A stretch of DNA of 64,000 nucleotides from Paragyromitra xinjiangensis (GCA_038503065.1 JBCAMK010000006.1:1364001-1428000); one strand, 5' to 3'. Positions 1-11,307 are shown, numbered from the stretch's first letter. The notes: generated from the letters alone by a model not told the origin. Numbers and translations are program-made.

Positions 1-1737
1 CAACACCCCCAAACACCCGTTTTTCGCCTCTGCTCCATGGAGACCCAGAGCAAACACCTACCCAAGCCCTGCCACTTCGCCCAGCAGTCCCCCTACCTCA
101 CTATGCCTCCCTGCCCGCCACAGAGCCCACAGAGAGTGGCTCTGTCCTCCTGGAAGAGTCTGACTCTGACATGAGGGACACTGAGGGACCCCTCACCTTC
201 TCTACCACCCTACCTCCAGTCATCCAGATGGATGATTCTAACAGCAATTTGGATCGCCTTGGTGCCATTGGTACTGGGGAGAACTACAACCCCTCCCTCT
301 TCGCAGTGATGGATGAGCAGAACAGGCTCATCAAGGCACTCACCAAACGCGTCAAGCAGCTTGAAAAAGCTATCCTCACACCCCCACCAGCCCCTACCTT
401 CCACAACGACCCAGCTCTAGTGGAAAAGGTGGCCACCCTCACCTCCAAGGTTGCAGACTTGGAACAGAAACGGACACTCACAACGATTCTGACCTCTGCT
501 AACCTCCCCCTACCTCCAGCACCTGCTCCTCCACCAGCTACCACCTCCTGGGCTCAGGTTGCCTCCAAAAAGGCTTCCAGACCCGCCAACAAGGCCCCAA
601 AGCCTTCCAAACAACCTACAGCGCCTCCAAAACGTGACAGAACCCTCATCATTACCAGGAATGGTCTACCCATCCCTGATGCCATCACCCCACTCCTCAT
701 TTGCAATGCAGTCAATGCTGCCCTGGAAAGGCCATTGATTGCAGAAGTGCGATTCACTCCTGCCCATCATGTGCAGCTCATTGCTGTCACCTCCACCACC
801 TCCGACTCCCTCCTTAAGCAAAGACAGAAGCTTGAGGAAGTTGTTCGCACCACCATTCCCAATGCCACCAGCATGGAGAAGGAAGCAGTCCTGACCCAAG
901 TTGTTGTGCACAACGTTCCCACCTCCATCCCCTCTGGCAAAGAGGGATTCCAGCAGATCAGGTCTGAGGTTGAGCAGTTTAACCCAGGCACCACCCTACT
1001 CTGCGACCCCCGCTGGCTCACTAGACCTGAGCAGAGAGAGGGGAAACAGGCATCCTCCATGGTTCTTACCATTGTGGGGAAGCAGCCTGCCACCACTGCC
1101 CTTGAGAGAGGGCTCTCCATGTTTGGACTTCGTCACAAAGTCACCAAATACCTTCGCTTTGGGCCAGACACCCAATGCACTACCTGCCTGGCCTTTGGCC
1201 ACCCACAACAACGCTGTACCAGCAAAACCCCTTACTGCAACATCTGCGCTGGGCCACATACAGCATCCTCTCACTCTTGCGCAACCTCCTCTTGCACCAT
1301 CAAGGGAGCTCCCTGCCTCCACACTATCATCCGTTGCAAGAACTGTAACGAACAGCATCGTGGTAACTTCTCTGGTTGCCTCACACTCACCCAAGCAAGA
1401 CTTAGAGCCAGCGAACGTCAGGATCGCATGGTTGTTTAAGTTTTCCCCTACCTGTTATGATTCAACCAGCCTTCAGGGGTCTTAGGACTCAGTGGAAGGA
1501 GTGCTATAGGCACAAAACATGCGATGGTGAAGGAAAAAGGAACAGGTTGAGATCTTCGGGTAGTCACTTGTCTTTCCTTATCATATCAACTGACGACAAG
1601 CCTGAGAGAGGCTGAGATGGAACTGGTGGAGGATTTAGTTAGTTTGTTTTTGTTTTCTTTTTGTTCCTGTTGGGTTTTCTCTTATTGTACGCCATATCCG
1701 ATTCGGATGCGTGCGAGTATGAACAATAAATAAATCA
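1..1737 (+). mobile_element. ORF1-only half-LINE (HAL1-like), copy 1, cut by window start
   Basis: A retroelement copy has a Gag-like ORF1 followed directly by a 3' untranslated region and an AATAAATAAAT tail at about 1724-1737. No endonuclease or reverse-transcriptase frame follows ORF1. The 3' UTR contains ATCCGATTCGGAT near 1696, which can form a short hairpin. It also contains the segment CATGCGATGGTGAAGG near 1518, which occurs in the 3' UTR of the full LINE at 1974-7345. I infer a non-autonomous LINE that borrows the reverse transcriptase of the full element. The 5' end lies outside the window. Confidence 0.8.
3..1439 (+). CDS. half-LINE ORF1, Gag-like zinc-knuckle protein (5' end outside window)
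   Basis: The frame is open from the window start and in phase with the ORF1 of the copy at 26523, whose start reads MSSSSSRGR, so this copy starts upstream. Reading order is a low-complexity Pro/Ser-rich N-terminus, a heptad-like segment (MDEQNRLIKALTKRVKQLEK), the conserved SWAQVASKKAS, a central domain (LIITRNGLPIPDAITP to RPEQREGKQASSM), then three closely spaced Cys/His knuckles (CTTCLAFGHPQQRC, CNICAGPHTASSHSC, CKNCNEQHRGNFSGC). This is the usual build of Tad/I-type LINE ORF1, an RNA-binding particle protein. It is the only half-LINE ORF1 in the window with no visible internal stop. The stop is TAA at 1437-1439. Confidence 0.8.
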   Translation, partial: TPPNTRFSPLLHGDPEQTPTQALPLRPAVPLPHYASLPATEPTESGSVLLEESDSDMRDTEGPLTFSTTLPPVIQMDDSNSNLDRLGAIGTGENYNPSLFAVMDEQNRLIKALTKRVKQLEKAILTPPPAPTFHNDPALVEKVATLTSKVADLEQKRTLTTILTSANLPLPPAPAPPPATTSWAQVASKKASRPANKAPKPSKQPTAPPKRDRTLIITRNGLPIPDAITPLLICNAVNAALERPLIAEVRFTPAHHVQLIAVTSTTSDSLLKQRQKLEEVVRTTIPNATSMEKEAVLTQVVVHNVPTSIPSGKEGFQQIRSEVEQFNPGTTLLCDPRWLTRPEQREGKQASSMVLTIVGKQPATTALERGLSMFGLRHKVTKYLRFGPDTQCTTCLAFGHPQQRCTSKTPYCNICAGPHTASSHSCATSSCTIKGAPCLHTIIRCKNCNEQHRGNFSGCLTLTQARLRASERQDRMVV

Positions 1738-1973
1738 ACAGCAACCACATTGACCTCTTGCACTTTATTCGCGAGAACAATCTGGCTACAATTTCAACCA
1801 ACAAGTATCTCTATGGCATATCTAATACAAATCTGCTAAATATAAATTGATCATAAGGCAATCCGGGCGGGGGAAGTTTTTCTTTTGTATCCGGATGGTT
1901 TAAGTTCGATTATAAAATTTCCTTGATATAGTTTGTTGTATTCGTTATGTGTTATATGTTTTGTATTTTCTTT
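1738..1973. other. AT-rich spacer between two retroelements
   Basis: The stretch between the tail of half-LINE copy 1 and the reverse-oriented tail of the full LINE shows no supported gene. It may be the original target DNA of both insertions. Confidence 0.5.
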
Positions 1974-2349
1974 ATTTATTTATTTATTGCTCATATTGCA
2001 TAAATCCGTGACGGATATGGCATACAGTGAAAGGAAACCCCATGACCGCTCAATAACTAACAAAGGAAAATCCTCCGCGAACATGAACCAACTAATTAGT
2101 AGATATCCACATCCGATATCCCTTTGCGAAAAACAGAAGAAACATAAATCAAAACAAAATAACAAAAGGAAAATAACAAAAGAGGAAATAACAATTTTTA
2201 TCTCAAAGTTCTACCGAACAGTAGAAACGAACGGAATATCAATCGACAGGGTAAAATCATAGGGAAATACTCAAACAGTTTTTATCATCAGAAATCCTCC
2301 ACACGGTCATGTTCCATCTCACCACACTTTCAGGGTATTCATCAGTTTT

Positions 2350-5300
2350 CTATCGTCCTTCACCATCGCATGCTTTGGGCCTATAGCCCGTTCTTACTAG
2401 CCGTTCTCTCTTTCTCCTTCGCTCTCTTCCTCTTCGTCGTTGTAGAGGTATATTCCTTGGTGGGGGTACCTGGTGTCTTCTTTGTCGTTCCAGGGTCCAA
2501 TTTCTGGTAGCGATTTGGGTTGGTGTAAGGAATGTTTCAATGGTGGCAGCCAGGCCAGCATTGGTGTGCATCGCAGTTCTCCATGTGAGTGGCATTGGTT
2601 TGAGGGCTGCTTTGAGTGCCTTGCGATGGGTAGGAAGTGGTTCCTGGCCACACTCTAGCAGTAGGTGTTGAGGTGTTTGGTTATCGAAGCCACATTTGCA
2701 TTTGGTGTCTTCAATGTTGTTGGTAGGGATTCTGGCGAGGTAGGATTTGGTGTATCCATGTCCGGTTCTCATTTGAGTGATGGTGGAGGCTGTTCTTCTG
2801 GGGATGTTTCCCCTCAGCGGGGCACTTGGTTTCAGTGCTGGTTGTCCGTAGTAGCTGCGGCCTTTCTTTGCCTGCTTCCATTTGGCTTTCCATGTCGTCA
2901 GAGAGTGTTCCTTGATGTTTCTCTTGAGGTATGTGATGGAGGTGAGGACATCTGATTCTATCCTGGTTCCTTGGGCTCCTATCTTGGCGAGCTTATCAGC
3001 TAGCTCGTTGCCGGCAACGTTGACATGTCCTGGTACCCAATAAACATGGGTTTTGATGCCACTGTCTTCAAGTTGTAGCAAGTTGTTGCGGGCTTCAATG
3101 ACCAGGTGTTGGCCTGGCATAGGGAGGGGTGTTGTCATTCGTTGTACTGCTGCTTGGTTGTCGCAGTAGATGTAGACGTCATTTGTCAGGTGAGGTGATC
3201 GCTGTACTTGTAGGATTGCATGCTTAGTGGCTTTTGCAATACCATAAAGTTCTGCGTCGAAGACTTCATTTTCTTTGCCAAGGTGGTAGGATTTGTTGAC
3301 CGCAGAGTGACCTCTGCGGAAACCAGCAACTCCAGCTCCTGTTTTGCCTTCCAGGAGGGAGCCATCAGTGTAGAATACTAGGCGATCAGTCCTAGTACTG
3401 TCTCCAGCTGTGTGGTTCCGATGATTTTCTGCTGCTGCGTCTTTGTCTGCAGGGTCAATGTAGATGTCTATGGTGTTTTGGTGCCATGGTGGGCATGCCA
3501 GATTGTCTACACATTCAATTTCTGATTGTGGCTGGACCCATTTGTTGGTAGATGCCAGTATCCTATGTAGTCTTGTTTCGTATTTGGGGGAGGTGGTGGT
3601 TTGGTGCCATGGAGTGTTGTTGGAGCTATCTGGGTTGTCGTTTTCCTGGGTTGAAGGCCAGGAGTCAGGGCAGAGGGAGGTGATGGGATGGGTGTTGGGT
3701 AGGGAAAGGACTCGGAGTGCATATTTCCTTTGCAACTCGTCCAATCTGATTGGGGTAGGGAGAAGTCCTGTCTCTGCTTCCAGGGCATGGACAGGTGAGG
3801 TTCTGAAGGCTCCAGCAATCTTGCGCATTGCTTGATTCTGGACTTTCTGGATGGTTTTGCTGAGTCCAATCTGCCCGTTCCACCATACTTCAGCTCCGAA
3901 GTCACTGATGGTGGCTACACAGGTTTGGTAGAGTTGGCGGAGTGCTTTGTAACTCAGACCTTTTTCTGTGCTTGCGAGACGGGAGATAGCCATGAAGGCT
4001 CGAAGTGCGGAGGCAGCTTTGGTCTTCACATGATGCTTGAATGTGAGTTTGCGGTCAAACCAGACACCCAGCCATCGCTGGACGTCTGCAGCCTCAATCA
4101 CGTTGCCATCGGGCATTGTGACTTTGGCTTCATTAGAAGTGTCAGTTGTTCGTCTGGAGTGGAAGTGAGTGAGTTCTGTCTTTGGATTGTCAAAGTACAA
4201 GGCATTTTTCTCACCCCATTCGGAGGAGGTGAGTGCCATTGCTTCCAATGTTCGAGAGTTTTCTGCTTTAGACTTTCCTGTAACCAGAAGGCCCACATCA
4301 TCAACATAGCTGGGGCAGGTGGAATTAGGATATTTTTCTTCTAGCTCGTTGAACAACGGAGCCAGGTAGAGGAGGAAAAGGATAGGGGAGGTGGGGGATC
4401 CTTGTGGGATGCCAGTTTGAATGGGTGCCATGGCTTCAATTTCACCGTCGAATGCCATACAGGCTGTTCGATTGCTGAGGAAGGAGTCCACCCATCGACA
4501 GATGGGAAGTGGGAGGTCCAGTTCTATCATGGTCTTGATCAGTCGTCATTTGAATACAAAATCATATGCACCTTTCACGTCCATGCAAAGTGCAGAGAGT
4601 GTTAGGCCTTTCTTTTTGGCTGCATCGGCAAGCGTGCTGATAAGCATGCAAGCATCCACAGCTGATCTTTTTGGTCGACCTCCAATTTGCCATCTATGGA
4701 GAAGGTGATATCTTTCTGCCATAAATGCTAATCGGGTTGCTATGATCTTTTCTGAGACTTTGCCAAGGCAGTTGAGGAGTGATACTGGTCGGTAGGCTTT
4801 TGCTATCGTATAGTCAGGTTTATTGGCCTTTCTAATGATTGCAATTGTAGCTTCACGCCATATGGTTGGGTGGTATCCTGCTTTCATGGTGGCCTTGTAG
4901 AAGGAATTGAACTGTGTTGGGTTGACTTGGTATGCTTTTTGAATGCATAGGAAGCCGATTCCATCAGGTCCAGGGGCTTTCTTTGGTGCTGAGGTCATGA
5001 TTGCTTTCCGAATCTCATCGTTGGTGAGGTCTTTCCATGGGATCTTGTGTTTTCCTGCTGGAACAGGTTCATCAAGTTCCACTGAGGGAGGGGGAGGGAA
5101 TAGGGTTGCTCGAAAGAGATTGGCTTTCTCTTCAAATGTTTTGGACTCTTGGAGGGTGGTGGGATTGTGTAGGGTGGGGGTGCGTTCACATCTGCGAGGC
5201 TTGGTGTACCTCATTGCTGTGAAGACATCTTTTCCGTGAGCTTCTTCTAGGAATGTATTCCAGTGTTCACTTTTTGCTGTTCTGATTCGTCTGAAGTAGG

Positions 5301-6402
5301 ATGTTTGCAGGTTTTTGAATCTTCGCCACATGGCTGGAGTCTGATCTGTTCTCCAGTCCCTGAGGGCTGTCTTCATATGTCTGCGTCCTTCTCTGATGTC
5401 TTCATTCCACCAAGGTTTGGCGAAGGGCGATGGTTTTCGTTTGGGTACATGGATGTTGGCAGCTGCTATGATTGAATCTCGTAGGTGTTGAGCTGCCTCG
5501 TCTAGGTTTGAATGGGTTGGGTGGGAGTGTAGGAACTCCCAGGTGTCTTTAGTAGTGATGGAGGAAAGGGTGAAAGTTTGTTGGAAGCCGTCCCAGTCCG
5601 CCTTGGCCCAATTAAATTGTTCCGTTGATGGTGGGGGGGCACATTCCAAAGAGTCGGAAGCAATTTCAAACTGAACAACTTCATGGTCGGATCCTGTTGC
5701 AAGGTCTTCCATGACTGCCCAGTTCATAATCAAGTCTGTCATCGGTGAGGAGGAGAAGGCAAGATCCAAAACGGATCTGCCAGTGCCTGTTGGGTAGTTG
5801 TAGGTATAAATGTCAGGCTCGTTAATGAGGGTGTAGTTGAATTCTTCTAGTATAGCTAGAAGAGCTTCATGTCGTTTTGGTGAACGGACTCGTGAGTCCC
5901 AGAGAAGATGGTGGGCATTGAAGTCACCTGCCATGATACAGCGTTCTGGTAGCTTTAGTCCCACAAGTACACGTTCAACTGTGTATTGCGGGTGGCTGTC
6001 AGGAGATCATTGTGATGCTGCAGGTTGTTCATTGTAGATGTTGAGGAGGGTAAAGGAAGGAATGGAGGGGGTTGACAGCTCTATGGCCTGTACATCTTCG
6101 TTATTGATGATGTTGGGCCTTGGCCGATATTTCAGGAAGAGGTTGAATTTTGATATAAAGGTCATGGTTCGAGGGCGGTTAATACAGCTTGGAATCATTC
6201 TTGCAAATGACCCATGAGATATTGATGTCCAGGAGTTTGGTGGTGCGTCAGGGGAAGTATCGGGCATAACAAAGGGTTCTTGAATAATAACTATATCAGC
6301 CATTTCTGAGGCTGAGTCGAGGAGGGATAACATAACATTTTGGTTTCTTCGGCAGTTGTGTTGCATCAGGCGGATCTTGTGTGGGTTTGGTTGCACAATC
6401 AT
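2350..6402 (-). pseudogene. LINE ORF2: AP endonuclease, reverse transcriptase, RNase H; two in-frame stops
   Basis: The polyprotein frame is about 1350 codons. The N-terminal endonuclease shows QHNCRRNQ, IIQEPF, AGDFNAHHLLWDS, LDLAFSS and the GSDHE motif. The reverse transcriptase shows AYRPVSLLNCLGK, CMDVKGAYD, GIPQGSPTSPILF and the catalytic YVDD. RNase H follows (FYTDGSLLEG, DAELYGIAKA, YCDNQAA, WVPGHVNVAGNELAD), then a terminal CKCGF...HLLLEC finger. The frame is broken only by in-frame TGA codons at 6007-6009 and 4546-4548. Both flanks stay in phase, so these are point nonsense changes and not frameshifts. The start ATG at 6402 overlaps the ORF1 stop as ATGA. Without the two stops the catalytic motifs look complete, so the copy is fairly young. 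Confidence 0.9.
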
Positions 6403-7345
6403 TGTTCCACCATGATGTCTTTTTCAGTCCGGGTGAGGTCTGGGCGTGCAACACAGGATCTGTCAGTGGCTTTATGTGTGCCACCACAGTTGATGCATTT
6501 GGGAGGCATGTGGGCGCAGGAGTCAGTGGCTCTGCAAGTCCCACAGAAGTGCTTGTTGGTAGCATGGTCGTGTCCACAGTAGGCACAGGCTGGCTTGGTG
6601 GAGGGGCATCTCTGGAACTTGTGACCAAACTTTTGACAGTTAGAACATTGGTCACCAGGGCGTGCAGTCAAGTAGGCTCCGGTCCTGTGTCTTTGGCCGA
6701 AAATGAGGATTCCGTTTTTGATCAGTTTGTTGTACATGCTTTTGCTGGTGATGGCAATCATCACCGAACTGTGGGACTTTCCGTTTCTCTTGTCGGGGTG
6801 GGTCATGTAGCGAGGAGGTGCTGCCAGTTTTAGATCACTGTTTTGGTATTCCAGTTCATTTTGCAGGTCTCTCATGCCGGTACGATTGTCAGGGTATTCC
6901 ATGATTGGGACTCCGTGGATGGCAACCTTGTGCCAGGACTCCTGTTTGGAGAGAAAGAGAGCTTTCTCATCGCTTTCCTTCACAACTTTCTCAATGGTGG
7001 CCTTGTGCAGGTCAAAGTCGGTGCTGGTGAATCCATTGCGAGTGTAGAGCAGGAGATTTGCTTTCAGGTTCCAGGAGATTCCTGAGATCTGGAGGCTTTC
7101 TGGTGCTTTGGCAGTCAGGAGTTCTTTGTTGATGGTGTTGCGCAGGACAAGGAGATTGAGGCTTTCTTCTTTCTGATCACCACTGCGTTGGACAATCATG
7201 TTCTTGGTGAGTTCTGGGGTTGGGGTTGTGGGGGTGTCAGTGTTGGCCTTCACAGGCTTTCCATCTTTCACCACAGTGGCCCAAGTCTTTGGTGCAGGAG
7301 GTGGAGGAGGGGGAGGAGGTGCTGGCGCGTCTTCAATTGCCTTTC
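6399..7345 (-). CDS. LINE ORF1, zinc-knuckle nucleic-acid-binding protein (N-terminus missing)
   Basis: The frame is open on the minus strand from about 7345. A Pro-rich segment leads into KTWATVVKDGKP, the counterpart of SWAQVASKKAS in the half-LINEs. A central region (WNLKANLLLYTRNG to HPDKRNGKSHSSVM) and three knuckles follow (CSNCQKFGHKFQRC, CAYCGHDHATNKHFC, CINCGGTHKATDRSC). It ends at TGA 6399-6401, overlapping the ORF2 ATG by two bases. Known ORF1 proteins of this group coat the LINE RNA. The N-terminus is lost at the junction with minisatellite DNA. Confidence 0.8.
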
Positions 7346-7620
7346 CCTTCCATATGCCTGGTACGCCTGGTACGCCTTGTATGCCTATACGCCTGGCACA
7401 CCTTTACGCCTGGTACGCCCATATGCCTGCTCTATTGCACGCCCTAGTACATCCATACGCCTAGTACGCCCATACGCTTGCTCTATTGCTCGCCCTAGCA
7501 CGTCCATACGCCCACGCGCCCACATACGCCCACGCCCACATACGCCCATGCGCCCAGTCGCTCTATCGTACACCCATGCGCCCATATACTGACTCCTGGT
7601 CGCAAATTCAGCCAAGTCGA
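7346..7620. repeat. Degenerate GTACGCC/ATACGCC minisatellite
   Basis: Short words such as TACGCCTGGTACGCC and CGCCCATACGCC recur with variable spacing. Open frames run through it on both strands because of composition, so they are not taken as genes. The same word returns at 8510-8730 beside a CATCAGC-type terminus, so it is probably subterminal DNA of that element. Confidence 0.7.
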
Positions 7621-7715
7621 AACCCTAACCCTCGGTTACCCGACCCTCCATGCTCATCATGACCTCACACGTGCCTTCCGCCAGCAATACCCTTATATCA
7701 ACCACACACCCCACC

Positions 7716-7840
7716 TTCTGCTCGCCTCCCACCTCCTGCTCGCCTCCCACCTCCTCACCTCCCACCTCCTCACCTCCCACCTCTCCACCTCTCCACCTCC
7801 CACCTCTCCACCTCCCACCTCTCCATCTCCCGCTCACCCC
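7716..7840. repeat. CCTCCCACCTC minisatellite
   Basis: About ten copies of CTCCCACCTC or CTCCACCTCC, 10-12 bp each, form a strongly strand-asymmetric C-rich tract. No gene is supported here. Confidence 0.8.
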
Positions 7841-7897
7841 ACCCCTCCAATCCCCACATTTTACCCGTCAGTCAACTGTGCTAACCTGCTGTACTAT

Positions 7898-8405
7898 AGA
7901 GTCTATTCAACAGTCAATTCGGAGGCTTAGAAACAGCCGATTCGGAGTCAATTCGGAGTCTATTCAGGAGCCTATTCGGAGCCTATTTGGGAGTCGATTC
8001 TAAGTCTATTGAGCAGTCAATTCAGCAGTCAATTCAGCGGGATTCGGAGGCTTAGAAACAGCCGATTCGGAGTCTATTCGGCAGTCAATTCAGCAGTCAA
8101 TTCAGCAGTCAATTCAGCAGGATTCGGAGGCTTAGAAACAGCCAATTCAGAGTCGATTCGGAGTCTATTCAGGAGTCTATTCGGGAGTCAATTTGGGAGT
8201 CAATTCGGAGTCAATTCGGAGTCAATTCAGGAGTCAGTTCGGAGTCAATTCAGGAGTCTATTCGGAAGTCAATTCGGGAGTCAATTCAGGAGTCAATTCG
8301 GAGTCAATTCGGAGTCTATTCAGCAGTCAGTTCGGAGTCAATTCAGGAGTCAATTCAGAGGCTGCTCAGGAGGCTGTTTGGGAGTTGATTCGGAGGCAGT
8401 TGGAT
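7898..8405. repeat. 11-12 bp ATTCGGAGTCA minisatellite with a longer unit
   Basis: More than 30 units of the type ATTCGGAGTCA or ATTCAGGAGTCT follow each other. A longer unit containing GAGGCTTAGAAACAGCC recurs near 7919, 8047 and 8128. Unit length is close to one helical turn. The open frames (QFGVNSESI-like repeats) appear in more than one frame and look incidental. Confidence 0.8.
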
Positions 8406-9282
8406 CAACAGAGGAAGCAAGATAATGGGTGGAATTGCGTCCTACATGTACATAAAGCAGAATAGACTATTAGTGCCATACAAAGCAAAGAGGCGTGACA
8501 AGCAACGTGATATCGTACGTCCAATGCGCCCAATGCCGCCCAACGCGCCCATGGGAGGCTGTACGTCCAGTATATCAGGCTCGGATTTTCCAGGCCTGCG
8601 TCTGGGCGTGAACAAGGCAGGTCCTACGTCCAGTGCGCCCACACATACGCCATACTAGTCAGCACGCCTAGAGCAGTGCCTAAAAAAAATCCGAGCCCAG
8701 TGTGCCCAGTGCGCCTATGGCACTGGGCGCGACTGGACGCAGACCCAGCTTTTTGCTGATGCAGCCAGGAACCCCCCACCTCCCCCTACCATTCACAACG
8801 ACCCAGCCCTTGTGGAGAAGGTAGCAGACTTGGAGCAGAAACGCGCTTTAACTAGCATTCTGGCCACTGCCAACCTTCCCCCACCTCCAGCAGCTGCCCC
8901 AGCACCTGCACCTCACTCATGGGCTCAGGTTGCCTCTAAAAAGGCCTCCAGACCCCCAAGGCCCCCAAAACACCCACCAACCCTCCCAAGCACGACCGCA
9001 CCCCATCATTACCAGGAATGGTCTACCCATTCCTGATGATGTTACCCCACTTACCATTCACAATGCAGTCAATGCAGCCTTAGAAAGCCCATTGATTGCT
9101 GAGGTGCAATTCACACCTGCTCACCATGTGCAGCTCATTGCTGTCACAACCACCACCTCCGACACACTCCTCAAGCAGAGATCAAAGCTTGAGGAGATTG
9201 GGAGATCCACCATCCCCAATGCCAACAGCCTGAAGAAAGAAGTCACTCTCTTCCAGGTTGTTCTGCACAACGTACCCACCTC

Positions 9283-11056
9283 CATCAGCAAAAAAACGGA
9301 TTGTCGCCCGGTCCGCCCAATGCATCAGGCGCCCCAGGCGGTCGGGGCGGAATATAGCCCTCCCTCATGCTGTAAATTTTGCCCTTCACGTCTGGGCGAC
9401 AGCTTACTAGAGGTCGGCATGGGGGCGCCCTAGGTTCAGGAGGCTATTCTCTGGGCGACCACAGAGGGTTGACGAGCGTCTGGAGGACAGCGGGGGGAGA
9501 GCAGTGTGCCCACAGAATCACATTTTCAGCAGGTCACCCTGTGGTCTAGTTTGAAAGCTTTTGCCCATATTCTTGTTTACAATCGTTCTATTATTTCTAT
9601 ATAACTCTATATGTACATGTATCTGTTCTTCGTATCCTAGGGGTAGGGGGGGGAGCAGAGGCAGCGGAGGCTCCTGCAGCGAATCGACCAATTGGCGCAG
9701 GCAGCGGAAGCTGCAGCAGCAAATCGATCAATTGACTGAGGCGGCGGAAGCTCAGGCAGCGAATCGACCATATGGCGGAGGCGGAGGAAGCTCAGGCAGC
9801 GAATTGACAACCTCCAGGAGGCGGCGGAAGCTCAGGCAGCGAATTGACCATGTGGCGCAGGCAGCGGAAGCTGCTGCAGCTGTGGTGGAGGCGGCGGAAA
9901 CTCAGGCAGTGAATCGACCATAGGGCGCAGGCAGCGGAGGTGGAGGAAGCTCAGGCAGCAGATTGACGACTTCCAGGAGGTGGCGAAAGATCAGCTAGCG
10001 GATCGACCATATGGTGGAGGCAGCGGAGGCTGCAGCAGCAAATCGGTCAATTGACTGAGGCAGCGGAAGCTCAGGCAGCGAATCGACCATATGGCGCAGG
10101 CAGCGGAAGCTCAGGCAGCGAATTGACCATATGGCGGAGGTGGAGGAAGCTCAGGCAGCGGATCGACCATGTGGCGCAGGCAGCGGAAGCTCAGGCAGCG
10201 AATTGACGACCTCCAGGAGGCGGAGGAAGCTCAGGCAGCGGATCGACGACCTCCAAGAGGTGGCGGAAGCTCAGGAAGCTCAGGCAGCGAATCGACCATA
10301 TGGTGGAGGCAGCGAATCAACGACCTCCAGGAGGCGGCGGAAGCTCAGGAAGCTCAGGCAGCAAATCGACCAGCCAATTGAGCCACCTCCTGAGCTCGCT
10401 TAGGTGGAAGCAGCGAAGCAGCCAGCCAGCGGAGGCAGAGGAAGCTGAAGCAGCGGATCGAAGCGAGTCTAGGAGGCATATCAGCGTGAGTCAAATAAAC
10501 GGAATCAAGATGTTACCTAGGAGGTTCTTTGCAAGCAGAGCTTAGTACTTCGAGCCTAAAAGTCACGATGTTAGCAAAGTACTATGGTACAGCGAGGTAG
10601 GGGATGGGTGGGAGGGAATAGGAGATGGATGGGAGGGAATAGGGGATGGGTGGGAGGGAATAGGGGGAAGCAATAGTAAGAAGGACGGGAGAGGTGGAGA
10701 TTGGTGTCTTATTAGGCGTTGCTTTGGCGACGACTAAGCGACGACTAAGCGACCTGGAGACTTTTGAAAATCTCTAAGTGCCTGGGGGGAGGCGACGTGA
10801 ATTTTGCTAAGTCCCGAGTTTTCAGGGACTTAGAGAAAAAAAAAATTCAATCGGGCAACCTGCTAAGTACCACATCTGGGCGTGGGTGGCCGGAGCCGAG
10901 TGCCAGGAAGCCAGTGCAGTGTGCAGGTTGCGCCCACACAGGCCAGCGCTTGGAGCAGCTCGCCTAGGCGGTCGGGAAGGCCACAAACTCAGCAGGCGGA
11001 ATATGGCCTTCCAGAAGACAGGAAAGTGTCGGGGCGACATTTTTTTTTTGCTGATG
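9283..11056. mobile_element. 1.77 kb non-autonomous CATCAGC element (G1) inside half-LINE ORF1, TSD TC
   Basis: Left terminus is CATCAGCAAAAAAACGG at 9283. Right terminus is TTTTTTTTTTGCTGATG ending at 11056. The dinucleotide TC flanks both sides (9281-9282, 11057-11058). Removing the element and one TC restores the ORF1 context CCCACCTCCATTCC seen in other copies. Subterminal TTGTCGCCC and GGGGCGACA form the inner part of the terminal repeat. The interior is dominated by a 40 bp minisatellite and shows no transposase. Confidence 0.88.
9655..10480. repeat. 40 bp minisatellite with CCATATGG palindrome (array in G1)
   Basis: About 20 units resemble GCAGGCAGCGGAAGCTC plus AGGCAGCGAATCGACCATATGG, with a period near 40 bp. 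Because 40 is not a multiple of three, the reading frame rotates each unit. All three plus frames stay open for long runs (RRQRKLRQRIDHM, GSGSSGSELTIW, AEAEEAQAANRPYG). This argues for composition and not for coding selection. Confidence 0.85.
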
Positions 11057-11307
11057 TCCATTCCTTCTGGTGAAGAAGGATTCCAACACATCAGGTCAAA
11101 GGTTGAACAGTTCAACCCTGGCACTACCCTCATGCGTAACCCTCGCTGGCTCACCAGACCAGAGCAGAGAGAGGGCAAGCAGGCTTCCTCCATGGTCCTT
11201 ATCATTCAGAGGAAACAACCTGCCACCACTGCCCTTGAGAGAGGGCTCTCCCTTTTCGGACGCCGCCTCAAGGTTTCCAAATACCTTTGCTTTGGACAGG
11301 ATACCCA

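Larger units (their letters stand above)
1974..7345 (-). mobile_element. Full two-ORF LINE (Tad/I-like, with RNase H), 5'-truncated
   Basis: On the minus strand the element reads partial ORF1 (7345-6399), ORF2 (6402-2350), then a 3' UTR ending in an AATAAATAAATAA tail, seen as TTTATTTATTTATTTATT at 1974-1990 on the plus strand. The tail is preceded by the hairpin-like CATATCCGTCACGGAT shared with the half-LINEs. The 5' part of ORF1 is lost at about 7345, where GTACGCC-rich minisatellite DNA begins. Domain order endonuclease, reverse transcriptase, RNase H and terminal CCHH places it with the Tad1/I group. Confidence 0.85.
7346..8761. mobile_element. Probable non-autonomous Plavaka-type element carrying minisatellites; left end not found
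   Basis: The right end, CAGCTTTTTGCTGATG at about 8746-8761, matches the terminal inverted repeat of the other CATCAGC elements and abuts half-LINE ORF1 sequence at 8762. Both flanks of the interval are rich in the word GCGCCC/TACGCC (7350-7600 and 8510-8730). Two minisatellites lie between. No left CATCAGC terminus was seen near the LINE ORF1 break at 7345, so the left boundary is only the point where LINE homology stops. Confidence 0.5.

Noticed and set aside
4530..4548. Frameshift between the two LINE ORF2 frames
   Set aside because: Both sides are in the same phase; only a TGA codon separates them.
7620..7640. Telomere-like CCCTAACCCT
   Set aside because: Only about two units within a minisatellite region; also seen once near 51750 and 47155. 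Not a telomere or clear interstitial array.
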